Positions 35,751 through 46,349 of a stretch of 64,000 nucleotides of DNA are shown piece by piece. The DNA lies in NCBI GenBank assembly GCA_019745195.1, contig JAIETL010000021.1:1-64000 (forward strand). The letters are read 5' to 3'. The notes under the pieces were generated by a model. That model had not been told where the DNA came from. It did no database searches and saw only the letters and a list, made by a program, of their open reading frames with translations. How positions within the stretch are numbered: the stretch's first letter is position 1; the number at the start of each line of letters is the position of its first letter. The DNA is from Beijerinckiaceae bacterium. Lineage in GTDB: Bacteria; Pseudomonadota; Alphaproteobacteria; Rhizobiales; Beijerinckiaceae. The translations under genes were made by a program, and so were the position numbers.

Positions 35751-36127
35751 GCAAAGCCGGCCGCAGCGCCCGCGCCAGGCGATCCGGCAAGGTCGGGCTG
35801 CGTTCGGAATGGCTCGCCATCGCCTGGCTCTCGCTCAAGGGCTACCGGCTGCTGGCGCGGCGCTTCGGCGGCAAGGGCGGCGAGATCGACCTGATCATGA
35901 AGCGCGGCCGCCTCGTCATCTTCGTCGAGGTCAAGCGGCGCGGCATGATGGAGGAGGCGCTGGTCTCGATCACGCCGAAGAAGCGACGGCTGGTAGCGGC
36001 CCGCGTCCGGCAATGGCTGGCGCTGAATCCCTGGGCGATGGACCACGATCTGCGGTTCGATGCGGTGTTCCTCGCGCCGCTGCGCTGGCCGAGTCATCTG
36101 GCAGGGGTGTTCGAGCTTGTCCTATAA
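35747..36127 (+). CDS. yraN: YraN/UPF0102 family endonuclease-like protein
   Basis: A 126-residue protein of the UPF0102 family with a restriction-endonuclease-like core: [25 protein letters not shown] supplies the D-ExK pattern. It is small, basic and has no known substrate; Holliday-junction-resolvase-like roles have been proposed from fold. The start is TTG 35747, overlapping the rsmI stop. This conserved rsmI-yraN-gshB order supports the calls of its neighbours. Confidence 0.88.
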   Translation: MSKAGRSARARRSGKVGLRSEWLAIAWLSLKGYRLLARRFGGKGGEIDLIMKRGRLVIFVEVKRRGMMEEALVSITPKKRRLVAARVRQWLALNPWAMDHDLRFDAVFLAPLRWPSHLAGVFELVL

Positions 36128-36200
36128 GAGGCGCGCTCCCACTTGCCGATGCGGCGCGCGCTGGACCATAAGGGCGCGCGAGACAGCCGGAGCGCCTGCT

Positions 36201-37139
36201 ATGACCCTCACCGTCGCCATCCAGATGGACCCGATCGAGCGCATCCGGATCGCCGGGGACACCGGCTTCTCGCTGATGCTGGAAGCGCAGGCGCGCGGCC
36301 ACACGCTCTATGCCTACACGCCCGACCGGCTGACGCTGCGCGACGGCAAGGTCACGGCCCGCATTCGCCCCGTCACGGTGCGCGATCAGGAGGGCGACCA
36401 TTTCACGGCCGGCTCCGAGGAGCGCGTCGACCTCTCGACGCTCGACGTCGTGCTGCTGCGGCAGGACCCACCCTTCGACATGGCCTATGTCACGACGACG
36501 CACCTGCTGGAGCGCATCCACCCCAAGACGCTGGTGGTGAACAACCCGACCGAGGTGCGCAACGCGCCGGAAAAAATCCTCGTCACGCATTTTCCAGAGC
36601 TGATGCCGCAGACGCTGATCACCCGCGACAGGGCCGAGATCGAGGCCTTTCGCGACGAGTTCGGCGAGATCGTGATGAAGCCGCTCTACGGACATGGCGG
36701 CGCGACCGTGTTCAAGACCGGCAAGGACGACCCGAATTTCGGCTCGCTCTACGACCTCTTCGCCGGCATTTTTCGCGAGCCCTGGGTGGTGCAGCGCTTC
36801 ATGAAGGAGGTCTCGGCCGGCGACAAGCGCATCATCCTGATCGACGGCAAGGCGGCGGGCGCGGTCAACCGCGTGCCGGCCGAAGGCGACCTGCGCGCCA
36901 ACATGGTCCGCGGCGGCGCGGCGAAGCCGACCGACCTGTCGAAGCGCGAACTCGAAATCTGCGAGGCGATCGGCCCGACTTTGCGCGAGCGCGGCCTGCT
37001 GCTCGTCGGCATCGATGTGATCGGCGGCAATCTGACCGAGATCAACGTGACGGCGCCGACCGGCGTGCGCGCGATCAAGAAGCTCGGCGGGCCGGATCTC
37101 GCGGCGCAGCTCTGGGACGTGATCGAGAGCAAGCGCTGA
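36201..37139 (+). CDS. gshB: Glutathione synthetase GshB
   Basis: A 312-residue ATP-grasp ligase joining gamma-glutamylcysteine and glycine to form glutathione. The N-terminal domain starts [15 protein letters not shown]. The segments [53 protein letters not shown] and [11 protein letters not shown] (Mg/ATP-binding Asn/Thr) are typical. Glutathione would supply GST-family and redox enzymes in the cell. It ends 10 bp before the convergent membrane-protein gene. Confidence 0.96.
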   Translation: MTLTVAIQMDPIERIRIAGDTGFSLMLEAQARGHTLYAYTPDRLTLRDGKVTARIRPVTVRDQEGDHFTAGSEERVDLSTLDVVLLRQDPPFDMAYVTTTHLLERIHPKTLVVNNPTEVRNAPEKILVTHFPELMPQTLITRDRAEIEAFRDEFGEIVMKPLYGHGGATVFKTGKDDPNFGSLYDLFAGIFREPWVVQRFMKEVSAGDKRIILIDGKAAGAVNRVPAEGDLRANMVRGGAAKPTDLSKRELEICEAIGPTLRERGLLLVGIDVIGGNLTEINVTAPTGVRAIKKLGGPDLAAQLWDVIESKR

Positions 37140-37149
37140 GCACGCCCGT

Positions 37150-38898
37150 TCAGCGCCTGATGCCGAGTTCGTCCTTCACATAGCCCTTCCAGCACGTCCC
37201 CAGCGCGATCTCGCGCCGGCCGGTCATCGCCGGCGCATAGATCGCCTTCAGCGCCTCGTTAGCGACCGTGATCGGACAGAGCGGCTCCAGGATCAGGTCG
37301 GCCGCTGCGACGGCCGCCAGTGCATCGGCCTCCAGCGCCGGCACGGCGCGGAACGGATCGGCCCCGATCGCGATGTGGCGGACGCCTGTGCGCTGCATCA
37401 GATACGGGAAGGGGTTGGTGAAATTCAGGCTCATGATCGTCTCGAAGCGCGCGCCGGTCGCCGCCTCATGCGCGAGGATGGCCGCGACGCCGGAATCAAT
37501 CGCCAGCAGCCAGAGCGCCTGGAAATCGAGATCGGCATAGAGCGTGTGGCTCGGCAGCATCTTTCTGTCGGCGATCTCGCGATAGGTCGCGCGATGCGTC
37601 GCATAGATGTCGCGCATGGCGCGCGCCCGGTCGATCACGTCGCGATGCTGCGAGACGAGGCCGAGACGGCCGAGATGCGCGTGCGGCAGGGCGACATAGC
37701 CGGTCTGGGCGAGCAGGCTGCGCCCGGCTCTTTGCAAAACCGTCTCGGCGGGGGGAATCGCGGTGGCGGCGACGAGCGCCATGACGAGGAAGGCGCCGCG
37801 CGAACTGCGGCCGATCCAGTCGCGCAGGATCATCAGCAGGACGGGCCAGGCGAAGACGAAGGCCTGCCCGCCGGTGTTCTGCGTCTCGAAGAACAGGCCG
37901 GCGAAGAGCGCGACCGCGAGCCAGAACGGGCCATGATCGGCGAGCCGGTTCTGCGCCGGCCAGGAGCGCGCGCGGATGAACGCCGCCGCGTCAGCGGCGA
38001 TCGCCTTCCGCTCGAGCACCAGCAGCGTCGCGATCAGCGCGCCGCCGGCGGCGACGATGTCGAGATGCAGCGAGCCTGCCTGCAGGAAGCGCGGCAGGAT
38101 GCCGCCGGCGTTGATGCGGACCAGCGCGACGATGCTGCCGAGATAGGCGCTGACGAGGCCTGTCGCGAGTTCGAGACCAAGCAGCGCCAGCGCCGCCCCC
38201 CCTGCGGCCGCCAGGCTGCCGCGCCAGTCGAGCCGGCCGGCCGCCAGCGCGAAGGCCGCGAGCAGCCCGCCGGCGAGGAAGCCGGTGATCTTGATCAGCA
38301 GCAGGGCCAGCAGGGTCCAGAGCAGGACGAGCGACAGAACGCGCCGGTCGCGCATGAAGACGAGCGCGCTCGCGAGCACATAAAGGACGATGCTGACCTG
38401 GCGATTATAGATGCCGAAGCCATCGACGCCGGGAAAGAACGAGTGCTGCTCGACATTGACCGGCAGGACCTGAAAAATCAGATAGGGCAGCAGCAGCGCG
38501 AACGCGGTCAGCCGCGAATGTCGATCGACCTCGCGCAGAACCAGCGCCAGCGCCGGCGCGGTGACCAGAAAAACCGACCACTGCACCAGCAGCAGCGGCT
38601 GCGACTGTGGAAAGAGCCGGCCCAGGCCCGAAAAGAGCCAGTAGCCGAGCGGGCCGACCGGCGCGAAAAAGTCGAGCGAGGGCGTCTGGCCGGTTCCGAT
38701 GCGATTGGCGGCGTCGAGATAGACCACCAGATCCCAGTACATCGCGCCGAGCGGCAGCCTGACCGGCAACGTCAGCAGCGCGGCGCAGGCGAGGACGGCA
38801 AAAGCCAGCACGACCAGCGGCGAGCCCGCGAGAGCGAGCCCGCGCCGCGCCGCATTCATATCCGGACGGAGCTCGCCCCGACTCCCCGCCATCGACAT
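37150..38898 (-). CDS. Polytopic membrane protein, glycosyltransferase-like, unknown
   Basis: A 582-residue protein with about 10-12 hydrophobic segments over residues 20-395 and a soluble C-terminal part of about 180 residues. The early periplasmic loop has MYWDLVVYLDAANRIGTGQTPSLDFFAPVGPLGYW. An acidic residue followed by an aromatic- and Pro-rich loop there is reminiscent of GT-C type lipid-linked sugar transferases. No diagnostic motif is certain. The start is uncertain between ATG 38898 and 38859. The gene stands alone and is convergent with gshB. I do not assign a function. Confidence 0.65.
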   Translation of the reverse strand: MSMAGSRGELRPDMNAARRGLALAGSPLVVLAFAVLACAALLTLPVRLPLGAMYWDLVVYLDAANRIGTGQTPSLDFFAPVGPLGYWLFSGLGRLFPQSQPLLLVQWSVFLVTAPALALVLREVDRHSRLTAFALLLPYLIFQVLPVNVEQHSFFPGVDGFGIYNRQVSIVLYVLASALVFMRDRRVLSLVLLWTLLALLLIKITGFLAGGLLAAFALAAGRLDWRGSLAAAGGAALALLGLELATGLVSAYLGSIVALVRINAGGILPRFLQAGSLHLDIVAAGGALIATLLVLERKAIAADAAAFIRARSWPAQNRLADHGPFWLAVALFAGLFFETQNTGGQAFVFAWPVLLMILRDWIGRSSRGAFLVMALVAATAIPPAETVLQRAGRSLLAQTGYVALPHAHLGRLGLVSQHRDVIDRARAMRDIYATHRATYREIADRKMLPSHTLYADLDFQALWLLAIDSGVAAILAHEAATGARFETIMSLNFTNPFPYLMQRTGVRHIAIGADPFRAVPALEADALAAVAAADLILEPLCPITVANEALKAIYAPAMTGRREIALGTCWKGYVKDELGIRR

Positions 38899-39082
38899 TC
38901 TTCGCCCCGCGTCCCGGACAGTCTCATTGCGGAAAGAGTCTGAACTACGGAGGTTAAAGACAGGCTTACCGGCTTAGTCCGTTCGACAAGAGGCCGATCG
39001 ATGAGCGACTCGACCGATCCCGGCGCGACGACACACCAAGCGAGCTGACATCATATGCAAGCCGGCCACCGAGGTGCCGGCG

Positions 39083-39859
39083 CTACCGGGCAGCGCCGCT
39101 TAGCGGGTTCGACGGGTCCCAGCGATAGCGCATCGTATCGAAACGCATCGTCATCGCATCGACGAGCAGCAGCTTGCCGACCAGCGGCTCGCCGAAACCG
39201 GTGATCGCGCGGATCACCTCCAGCGCCATCAGCGAGCCCATGACGCCGGCCAGCGCGCCGAGCACGCCGGCCTCGGCGCAAGGCGCGACCGTGCCCGGCG
39301 GCGGCTCGTGCGGGAACAGGCAGCGGTAAGTCGGGTTCGGCGTCCCGTCCGCACCGCGCTCATGGGCGCGGATCGTCGTCAGCGAGCCGTCGAAGCGTCC
39401 CAGCGCGGCGGTGACCAGCGGTTTGCGCTCATGGAAGCAGGCGTCGGAGACGGCGTAGCGCGTGGCGAAATTGTCGGAGCCCTCGGCGACGACGTCGTAG
39501 AAGGCGATCAGCGCCCGGGCGTTGTGGGCGTCGATGCGGGTGACGTGCTCCTCGACGACGACATTCGGGTTCAGCCGCGCCACGAAGGCGGCGGCCGCGA
39601 CGGCCTTGCGCGCGCCGATATCGGCCGTGCCGAAGATAGTCTGGCGCTGCAGGTTGGAGAGCGAGACGACATCGTCGTCGACGATGCCGATCTTGCCGAC
39701 GCCCGCCGCCGCCAGATACTGCAGCAGCGGCGCGCCGAGCCCGCCGGCCCCGACCACCAGCACGCGCGCATTCTTCAGCCGGTTCTGGCCCGGCCCACCG
39801 ATCTCGGGCAGCACCAGATGGCGAGCGTAGCGCTCGATCTCGTCGTCGTTCAGGCTCAT
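39083..39859 (-). CDS. moeB: MoeB/ThiF/HesA-family adenylyltransferase
   Basis: A 258-residue E1-like enzyme that adenylates the C-terminal Gly-Gly of a sulfur-carrier protein such as MoaD or ThiS. RYARHLVLPEIGGPGQNRL opens the family, and VLVVGAGGLGAPLLQYLAAAGVG is the nucleotide-binding loop. DDDVVSLSNLQRQTIF and GSDNFATRYAVSDAC follow. The CxxC zinc pairs of E. coli MoeB are not present as such (only isolated Cys in YRCLFP and APCAEAGVLG). MoeB versus ThiF cannot be decided without the partner. It stands alone, with a weak hairpin (39062-39081) after the stop. Confidence 0.85.
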   Translation of the reverse strand: MSLNDDEIERYARHLVLPEIGGPGQNRLKNARVLVVGAGGLGAPLLQYLAAAGVGKIGIVDDDVVSLSNLQRQTIFGTADIGARKAVAAAAFVARLNPNVVVEEHVTRIDAHNARALIAFYDVVAEGSDNFATRYAVSDACFHERKPLVTAALGRFDGSLTTIRAHERGADGTPNPTYRCLFPHEPPPGTVAPCAEAGVLGALAGVMGSLMALEVIRAITGFGEPLVGKLLLVDAMTMRFDTMRYRWDPSNPLSGAAR

Positions 39860-40026
39860 GCGGGCGCGCTCATGGCTGAAAGGGTTAAGCCGGGACGCGG
39901 CGGTGGGCAATCGCCGAAAGCTCACGCAATCGCGCCCCAAGCCGGCTTGGCCGCGCGGGAAAGCCGTGCCATCGTAGGTGTATCAAGGGGTGGACCAACC
40001 GCCCCGGCATCGAACAGGGGATATCC

Positions 40027-41028
40027 ATGCGGTTGAAGTCTCTCGCGCTGGCGCTGGCCGGCGTTGCCCTCTCGGCTGTGGCGGCCATGGCCCAGACGGC
40101 GATCAAGCCTGCGATCGTCTACGACAAGGGCGGCAAGTTCGACAAATCCTTCAATGAGGGCGTCTTCGGCGGGGCTGAGCAGTTCAGGAAGGAGACCGGC
40201 GTCGAGTTCCGCGACTTCGAGCCGACCAATGACGCCCAGATCGAGCAGGCGCTGCGCCGCTTCGCGCGCGACGGCCATTCGCCGATCATCGCGGTCGGTT
40301 TTTCGCAGGCGACAGCGCTGCAGAAGGTCGCGGCCGAGTTCCCGGCGCTGAAGTTCACCATCATCGACATGGTGGTGGAACTGCCCAATGTGCAGTCGGT
40401 CGTGTTCAAGGAGCATGAGGGCTCCTATCTCGTCGGGCTGCTTGCGGGCCTCGCCTCCAAGTCCAACAAGGTCGGCTTCGTCGGCGGCATGGACATCCCG
40501 CTGATCCGCAAGTTCGCCTGCGGCTATGTCCAGGGCGTCAAGGCCGCCAAGAAGGACGCCGAGATCTTCCAGAACATGACCGGCTCGACGCCGGCCGCCT
40601 GGAACGACCCGGTCAAGGGCGGCGAACTCGCCAAGTCGCAGATCGACCGCGGCGCCGACGTGATCTACCACGCCGCCGGCGGCACCGGCATCGGCGTGCT
40701 GCGCGCCGCCGCCGACGCCGGCAAGCTCGGCATCGGCGTCGACTCCAACCAGAACAGCCTGCAGCCCGGCAAGGTGCTGACCTCGATGCTCAAGCGCGTC
40801 GATGTCGCGACCTACGCCTCGTTCAAGGCGGCGCGCGACGGTAACTGGAAGGCCGGCATTTCCGTGCTCGGCCTCAAGGAGGACGGCGTCGGCTGGGCGC
40901 TGGACGACGCCAACAAGGCGCTGGTGACGCCGGAGATGAAGGCCGCCGCAGACAAGGCGCGCGCCGACATCATCTCGGGGGCGGTCAAGGTGCATGACTA
41001 TATGAGCGATTCGAAGTGCTCGATGTGA
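40027..41028 (+). CDS. BMP-family nucleoside-type ABC transporter substrate-binding protein
   Basis: A 333-residue periplasmic protein of the basic-membrane-protein (Med/PnrA) family. The signal peptide of about 22 residues ends AMAQ. The mature start IKPAIVYDKGGKFDKSFNEGVFGGAEQF, the aspartate loop FKEHEGSYLVGLLAGLASKSNKVGFVGGMD and HAAGGTGIGVLRAA are family hallmarks. Members such as PnrA/BmpA/NupN bind purine and other nucleosides. It heads a gene run with an ABC ATPase, two permeases and nucleoside-degrading enzymes, which supports nucleoside uptake. Confidence 0.92.
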   Translation: MRLKSLALALAGVALSAVAAMAQTAIKPAIVYDKGGKFDKSFNEGVFGGAEQFRKETGVEFRDFEPTNDAQIEQALRRFARDGHSPIIAVGFSQATALQKVAAEFPALKFTIIDMVVELPNVQSVVFKEHEGSYLVGLLAGLASKSNKVGFVGGMDIPLIRKFACGYVQGVKAAKKDAEIFQNMTGSTPAAWNDPVKGGELAKSQIDRGADVIYHAAGGTGIGVLRAAADAGKLGIGVDSNQNSLQPGKVLTSMLKRVDVATYASFKAARDGNWKAGISVLGLKEDGVGWALDDANKALVTPEMKAAADKARADIISGAVKVHDYMSDSKCSM

Positions 41029-41230
41029 GAGATCGTTTGATCATTCTGCCGGGGCGGCCGTCTGACGCAATTGTCTGCGCTTCCGGTGCTCACGGACAGA
41101 AGTCCGCTGCGCTCCGGTTCTCGACAACCACGCCAGCCGGCTCACCCCAGCGAATGCTGAAACGATCTCCGGCCCGCGCCGCTGCTCCTGCCTCCTTCCT
41201 TCGGGGAGGGGTTCGCGTCGCGACTGCGCA

Positions 41231-41964
41231 ATGATCATCACCATTCTCGGCTCCGGCGACGCCTTCGGCACGGGCGGGCGGTTCAACACCTGCCTTCATG
41301 TCGAGGCGGGCGCCGAGCGGCTGCTGCTCGATTGCGGCTCGTCGAGCATGGTCGCGCTGAACCGGGCCGTCGTCGACCGCAACGGAATTTCGACGCTGCT
41401 GTTCACGCATTTCCATGGCGATCATTTCGGCGGGCTGCCGGCCTTCCTGCTCGACGCGCAGTTCGTCTCGCGGCGGAAGGAACCGCTGACGATCGCGGGG
41501 CCAGTCGGCATCGAGCACCGTACGCGGCACGCGCTGGAGACCGATTTTCCCGGCGGTTCGACCAATCGCTGGCGCTTCCCGATCTCTTATGTGGAGATCG
41601 CGCCCGAAGCGCCGGCGACGCTGGCCGGCATCGAGGTCACAGCCTTCCCGATGGTGCATGACGAGCGCGCCGGCCCCTGCCAGGGCTACCGGCTCACGGC
41701 TGGCGGCACGATCTTCGCCTATAGCGGCGACACGGCCTGGACCGAGGCGCTGATTCCACTGGCTGCGGGCGCGGATGCGCTGCTGGTCGAGTGCTACGCC
41801 TGGAACGCCAAGCTCGCCAACCATCTCGACTACGAGACGCTTGCGCAAAACCGCGACCGGCTGTCGGCGGCGCGGATCGTGCTGACGCATATGGGGGTCT
41901 CGATGCTCGCCCATGACGAGCCCTTGCCCGAGGAGCGGGCGTTCGACGGCATGGTGCTCGCGCT

Positions 41965-41968
<4 letters not shown>
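41231..41968 (+). CDS. MBL-fold metallo-hydrolase
   Basis: A 245-residue metallo-beta-lactamase-fold protein. The metal-binding motif HFHGDHFGGL (HxHxDH), VHDERAGPCQGYRL, YSGDTAWTE (third metal ligand) and LTHMGVSML are visible. The N-terminus MIITILGSGDAFG resembles RNase Z/phosphodiesterase-like members. It lies between the BMP protein and its ATPase and overlaps the ATPase start by four bases (GTGA). It is therefore likely to be part of the nucleoside operon, perhaps acting on a nucleotide or cyclic intermediate; this is inference. Confidence 0.85.
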
Positions 41969-43500
<1,532 letters not shown>

Positions 43501-43533
43501 TGGGGTACTTCACCCAGAATGGGTCCGGCTCTT

Positions 43534-43640
43534 CTCTCCCCCCTTGTGGGGGAGAGATAGAGAGGGGGGGCGTCCCGCCTGGTGAGCGCTCGCCCGGTCG
43601 TTCGCCCCCCACCCCAACCCCTCCCCACAAGGGGGAGGGG
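43534..43640. repeat. Palindromic repeat family D, copy 2
   Basis: Outer arms TCTCCCCCCTTGTGGGGGAG and CCCTCCCCACAAGGGGGAGG. The core GTCCCGCCTGGTGAGCGCTCG is the reverse complement of the core in copy 1. It lies in the 175-bp gap between the ATPase and permease genes of one operon, so it will be part of the mRNA. Confidence 0.9.
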
Positions 43641-43675
43641 CTCCCGCGCCTTTCCTTCAAAGCGGCTGGCGCACC

Positions 43676-44776
43676 ATGACCGCCGCCCCCATCACCCTCC
43701 CGCGCTGGGCGGATGCAGGCCTCGTCCCACTGGTCTCGGTCGCCGCCGCGCTCGTCGTCGCGGGCCTCGTCGTCATCGGCATCGGCGAGAGTCCGCTGGA
43801 GGCCACCGCGCTTTTGCTGCGCGGGTCGCTCGGCAGCGCCGAGGGGCTGGCCTTCACGCTCTACTACACCACCAACTTCATCTTCACCGGGCTCGCCGTC
43901 GCGGTCGCCTTCCATGCCGGGCTGTTCAACATCGGCGGCGAGGGGCAGGCGACGATCGCCGGCATTTTTGCCGCGCTCGCCTGCCTCTGGCTCGCGCCGC
44001 TGCCGGGCATCCTGCTCGTGCCGCTGGCGATTCTGGCGGCTGCGGCGGGCGGGGCGCTCTACGGCTTCATCCCCGGCTGGCTGCAGGCGACGCGCGGCAG
44101 CCATGTCGTGATCACCACGATCATGCTGAACTTCATCGCCGCGACGCTGCTGGTCTACCTGCTGGTCGAAAAGATCGGCAAGCCCGGCTCGATGCAGCCC
44201 GAAACGCCGGACTTCGCCAAGCACGCCATCCTGACGCCGATGCACCAACTGCTCGCGCCGCTCGGCGTCACGCTGCCGGCGACGCCGCTGAACTCGGCCT
44301 TCCTGCTGGCGCTGGCCTGCCTCGTCGCGGTCTGGGCGCTGATCTTCCGTTCGCGGCTCGGCTACGCCATCCGCACCACCGGGGCCAATCCCCGAGCCGC
44401 CGCCTATGCCGGCATCTCGCCAGCCCGCATCACCATGGTCGCGATGGCGATCTCGGGCGCGCTTGCCGGCGGGCTCGCGGTCAACGAGGCGATGGGGGTT
44501 CAGCACCGGCTCGTGCTCGATTTCACCGGCGGCTACGGCTTCGTCGGCATCGCGGTGGCGCTGATGGGGCGCGGCCACCCGGTCGGCGTGGCGCTCGCCG
44601 CCTTCCTGTTCGGCATCCTCTATCAGGGCGGGGCGGAGCTCTCCTTCGACAAGCCGACCATCACCCGCGACATGGTCGTCGTCATCGGCGGCGTGATCAT
44701 CCTGTTCGCCGGCGCGCTCGACGGGCTGTTCCGGCGCGTGGTGGCGAGCGGTCTGCGGCTGGGGCGGGTGCTATGA
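43676..44776 (+). CDS. ABC transporter permease, BMP/nucleoside type (NupP-like)
   Basis: A 366-residue membrane protein with about 9-10 hydrophobic helices. FNIGGEGQATIAGI and the segment GSHVVITTIMLNFIAATLL are the conserved permease core, followed by GYAIRTTGANPRAAAYAGIS, the cytoplasmic coupling region. VNEAMGVQHRL and YGFVGIAVALMGRGHPVGV near the end also match the family. Works with the second permease, the two-domain ATPase and the BMP receptor. Confidence 0.92.
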   Translation: MTAAPITLPRWADAGLVPLVSVAAALVVAGLVVIGIGESPLEATALLLRGSLGSAEGLAFTLYYTTNFIFTGLAVAVAFHAGLFNIGGEGQATIAGIFAALACLWLAPLPGILLVPLAILAAAAGGALYGFIPGWLQATRGSHVVITTIMLNFIAATLLVYLLVEKIGKPGSMQPETPDFAKHAILTPMHQLLAPLGVTLPATPLNSAFLLALACLVAVWALIFRSRLGYAIRTTGANPRAAAYAGISPARITMVAMAISGALAGGLAVNEAMGVQHRLVLDFTGGYGFVGIAVALMGRGHPVGVALAAFLFGILYQGGAELSFDKPTITRDMVVVIGGVIILFAGALDGLFRRVVASGLRLGRVL

Positions 44777-44781
44777 GAGCG

Positions 44782-44877
44782 CACCCACGACCGGGCGAGA
44801 CCGGCCGCCATCGTTCGACAAATCAGTACCCCGTCGTGGGTTCCGGGTCCTTCGCTGCGCGAAGCCCCGGAATGACA
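44782..44877. repeat. Palindromic repeat family C, copy 1 (degenerate)
   Basis: The left arm ACCCACGACCGGGCGAG and the right part CGTCGTGGGTTCCGGG, then GCGAAGCCCCGGAATGACA, match the elements at 50214-50341 and 52812-52942. The distal left arm is missing. It lies between the two permease genes. Confidence 0.7.
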
Positions 44878-44894
44878 TCGGGGGGATGCTGAGC

Positions 44895-45869
44895 ATGGAG
44901 TGGGTGCAGACACTCGCGGTCATCCTCGATTCGGGCGTCAGGCTGTCGATCCCGCTGCTCTGCGCCGCGATGGCCGGCCTGTGGTCGGAGCGGGCGGGCG
45001 TCGTCGATATCGGGCTCGAGGGCAAAATGCTGGTCGCGGCCTTCGCGGCGGGCGTGATCGCGTATCAGAGCGGTTCCGCCTGGGCGGGGCTCGGGGCCGG
45101 CATGCTGGCGGCCATCCTGCTCTCGCTGGTCCATGGCTTCGCCGCCATCACCTGGCGCGGCAACCAGATCGTCTCGGGCGTCGCGATCAACATGCTGGCG
45201 GCGGGGCTGACCGTGATCCTCGGCAATGCCTGGTATGGGCAGGGCGGGCGCACCCCTTCGCTGGAGGGCGCGGCACGCTTTCCCGACATCGCCCTGCCCT
45301 TCGCAGCCGCCGCGCGCCAGAGCATTCCCGTGATCGGGACGCTCTACGACGAGGTCGTCTCCGGCCATGCCGCGCTGGTCTACCTCGCCTTCGCCAGCGT
45401 GGCGCTGACCGCCTTCGTGCTGAAGCGGACGCGGTTCGGACTGCGCCTGCGCGCGGTCGGCGAGAACCCGGCGGCTGTCGACACCGCCGGCATCTCGGTC
45501 GCCGGTCTTCGCTATGCGGCGGTGGTGATCTGCGGCGCGCTGTGCGGGCTCGGCGGGACCTATCTCGCCGTCTCGCAATCGGCGGGCTTCCTGCCGCATA
45601 TGACCGCCGGGAAGGGTTTCATTGCGCTGGCCGCCGTGATCTTCGCCAATTGGCGGCCGGTTCCGGCGCTCTGGGCCTGTCTGCTCTTCGGGATGCTGGA
45701 TGCGGTGGCGATCCGGTTGCAGGGCGTCTCGCTGCCCGGCATCGGGCTCGTGCCCGTGCAGGCGATCCAGGCCCTGCCCTATCTGATGACGATCATCCTG
45801 CTCGCCGGTTTCATCGGCAGATCGACCCCGCCCAAGGCGTCCGGATTGCCCTATGTCAAGGAACGCTGA
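44895..45869 (+). CDS. ABC transporter permease, BMP/nucleoside type (NupQ-like)
   Basis: A 324-residue second membrane subunit. IPLLCAAMAGLWSERAGVVDIGLEGKMLVAAF is the permease core, then WRGNQIVSGVAINMLAAGLT and GLRLRAVGENPAAVDTAGIS (coupling region). Start ATG 44895 is preferred because GGGGGA lies 8 bases upstream; ATG 44886 is in frame. The 3' end overlaps the cytidine deaminase start by 17 bp, so uptake and catabolism are translationally linked. Confidence 0.92.
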   Translation: MEWVQTLAVILDSGVRLSIPLLCAAMAGLWSERAGVVDIGLEGKMLVAAFAAGVIAYQSGSAWAGLGAGMLAAILLSLVHGFAAITWRGNQIVSGVAINMLAAGLTVILGNAWYGQGGRTPSLEGAARFPDIALPFAAAARQSIPVIGTLYDEVVSGHAALVYLAFASVALTAFVLKRTRFGLRLRAVGENPAAVDTAGISVAGLRYAAVVICGALCGLGGTYLAVSQSAGFLPHMTAGKGFIALAAVIFANWRPVPALWACLLFGMLDAVAIRLQGVSLPGIGLVPVQAIQALPYLMTIILLAGFIGRSTPPKASGLPYVKER

Positions 45870-46287
45870 CCCCATCCCGGCCGCCGCGCCGGATTTCGAC
45901 GCCTTGTTCTCGGCCGCCGCCGCCGCCCAGGCGCGCGCCTATGCGCCCTATTCGCGGTTCAAGGTCGGCGCGGCGCTCATCGCCGATGACGGCGCGGTCT
46001 ATGCCGGCTGCAATGTCGAGAATGCCGCCTATCCGTCGGGCAGTTGCGCCGAGCAGGGCGCGATCTCCGCGATGATCGCCGGCGGCGGGCGCGCGATCAT
46101 GGCGCTCGTCGTCTATGGCGAGGGCGAGGAGCTGGTGACGCCCTGCGGCGCCTGCCGGCAGCGCATCCGCGAGTTCGCGCAAGCCGACATGCCGGTCGCC
46201 ATTGCGGGGCCCGAAGGCATCCGCGCCCGCTTTTCGCTGTCCGCGCTGTTGCCAGCCTCGTTCGGACCAGCCAATTTGCGGCGGTGA
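45853..46287 (+). CDS. cdd: Cytidine deaminase
   Basis: A 144-residue homotetrameric-type cytidine/deoxycytidine deaminase. YSRFKVGAALIADDG, then CNVENAAYPSGSCAEQGAI with the zinc Cys and catalytic Glu, and TPCGACRQRIREF with the second and third zinc cysteines. It converts imported cytidine to uridine. The start overlaps the permease gene. Confidence 0.95.
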   Translation: MSRNADPIPAAAPDFDALFSAAAAAQARAYAPYSRFKVGAALIADDGAVYAGCNVENAAYPSGSCAEQGAISAMIAGGGRAIMALVVYGEGEELVTPCGACRQRIREFAQADMPVAIAGPEGIRARFSLSALLPASFGPANLRR

Positions 46288-46349
46288 TTTGCACCGGCCC
46301 AACCCCGGCCCCGCGTGACGAATTGCACAGGCTCCGGGGGCGGACCGAG

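Noticed and set aside
37375-38943. A 522-codon plus-strand frame opposite the orphan membrane protein
   Set aside because: It is a Gln/Arg/Asp-rich shadow. The minus strand has coherent hydrophobic helices and a plausible start.
39001-39048. A 15-residue open frame (ATG 39001) downstream of the moeB-like gene
   Set aside because: Very short, with only a weak AAGAGG-like ribosome site and no neighbouring gene it could lead; there is not enough to call a gene.
41029-41230. A possible extra gene or repeat between the BMP receptor and MBL genes
   Set aside because: No credible open frame or palindromic family arms were found in this 202-bp gap.
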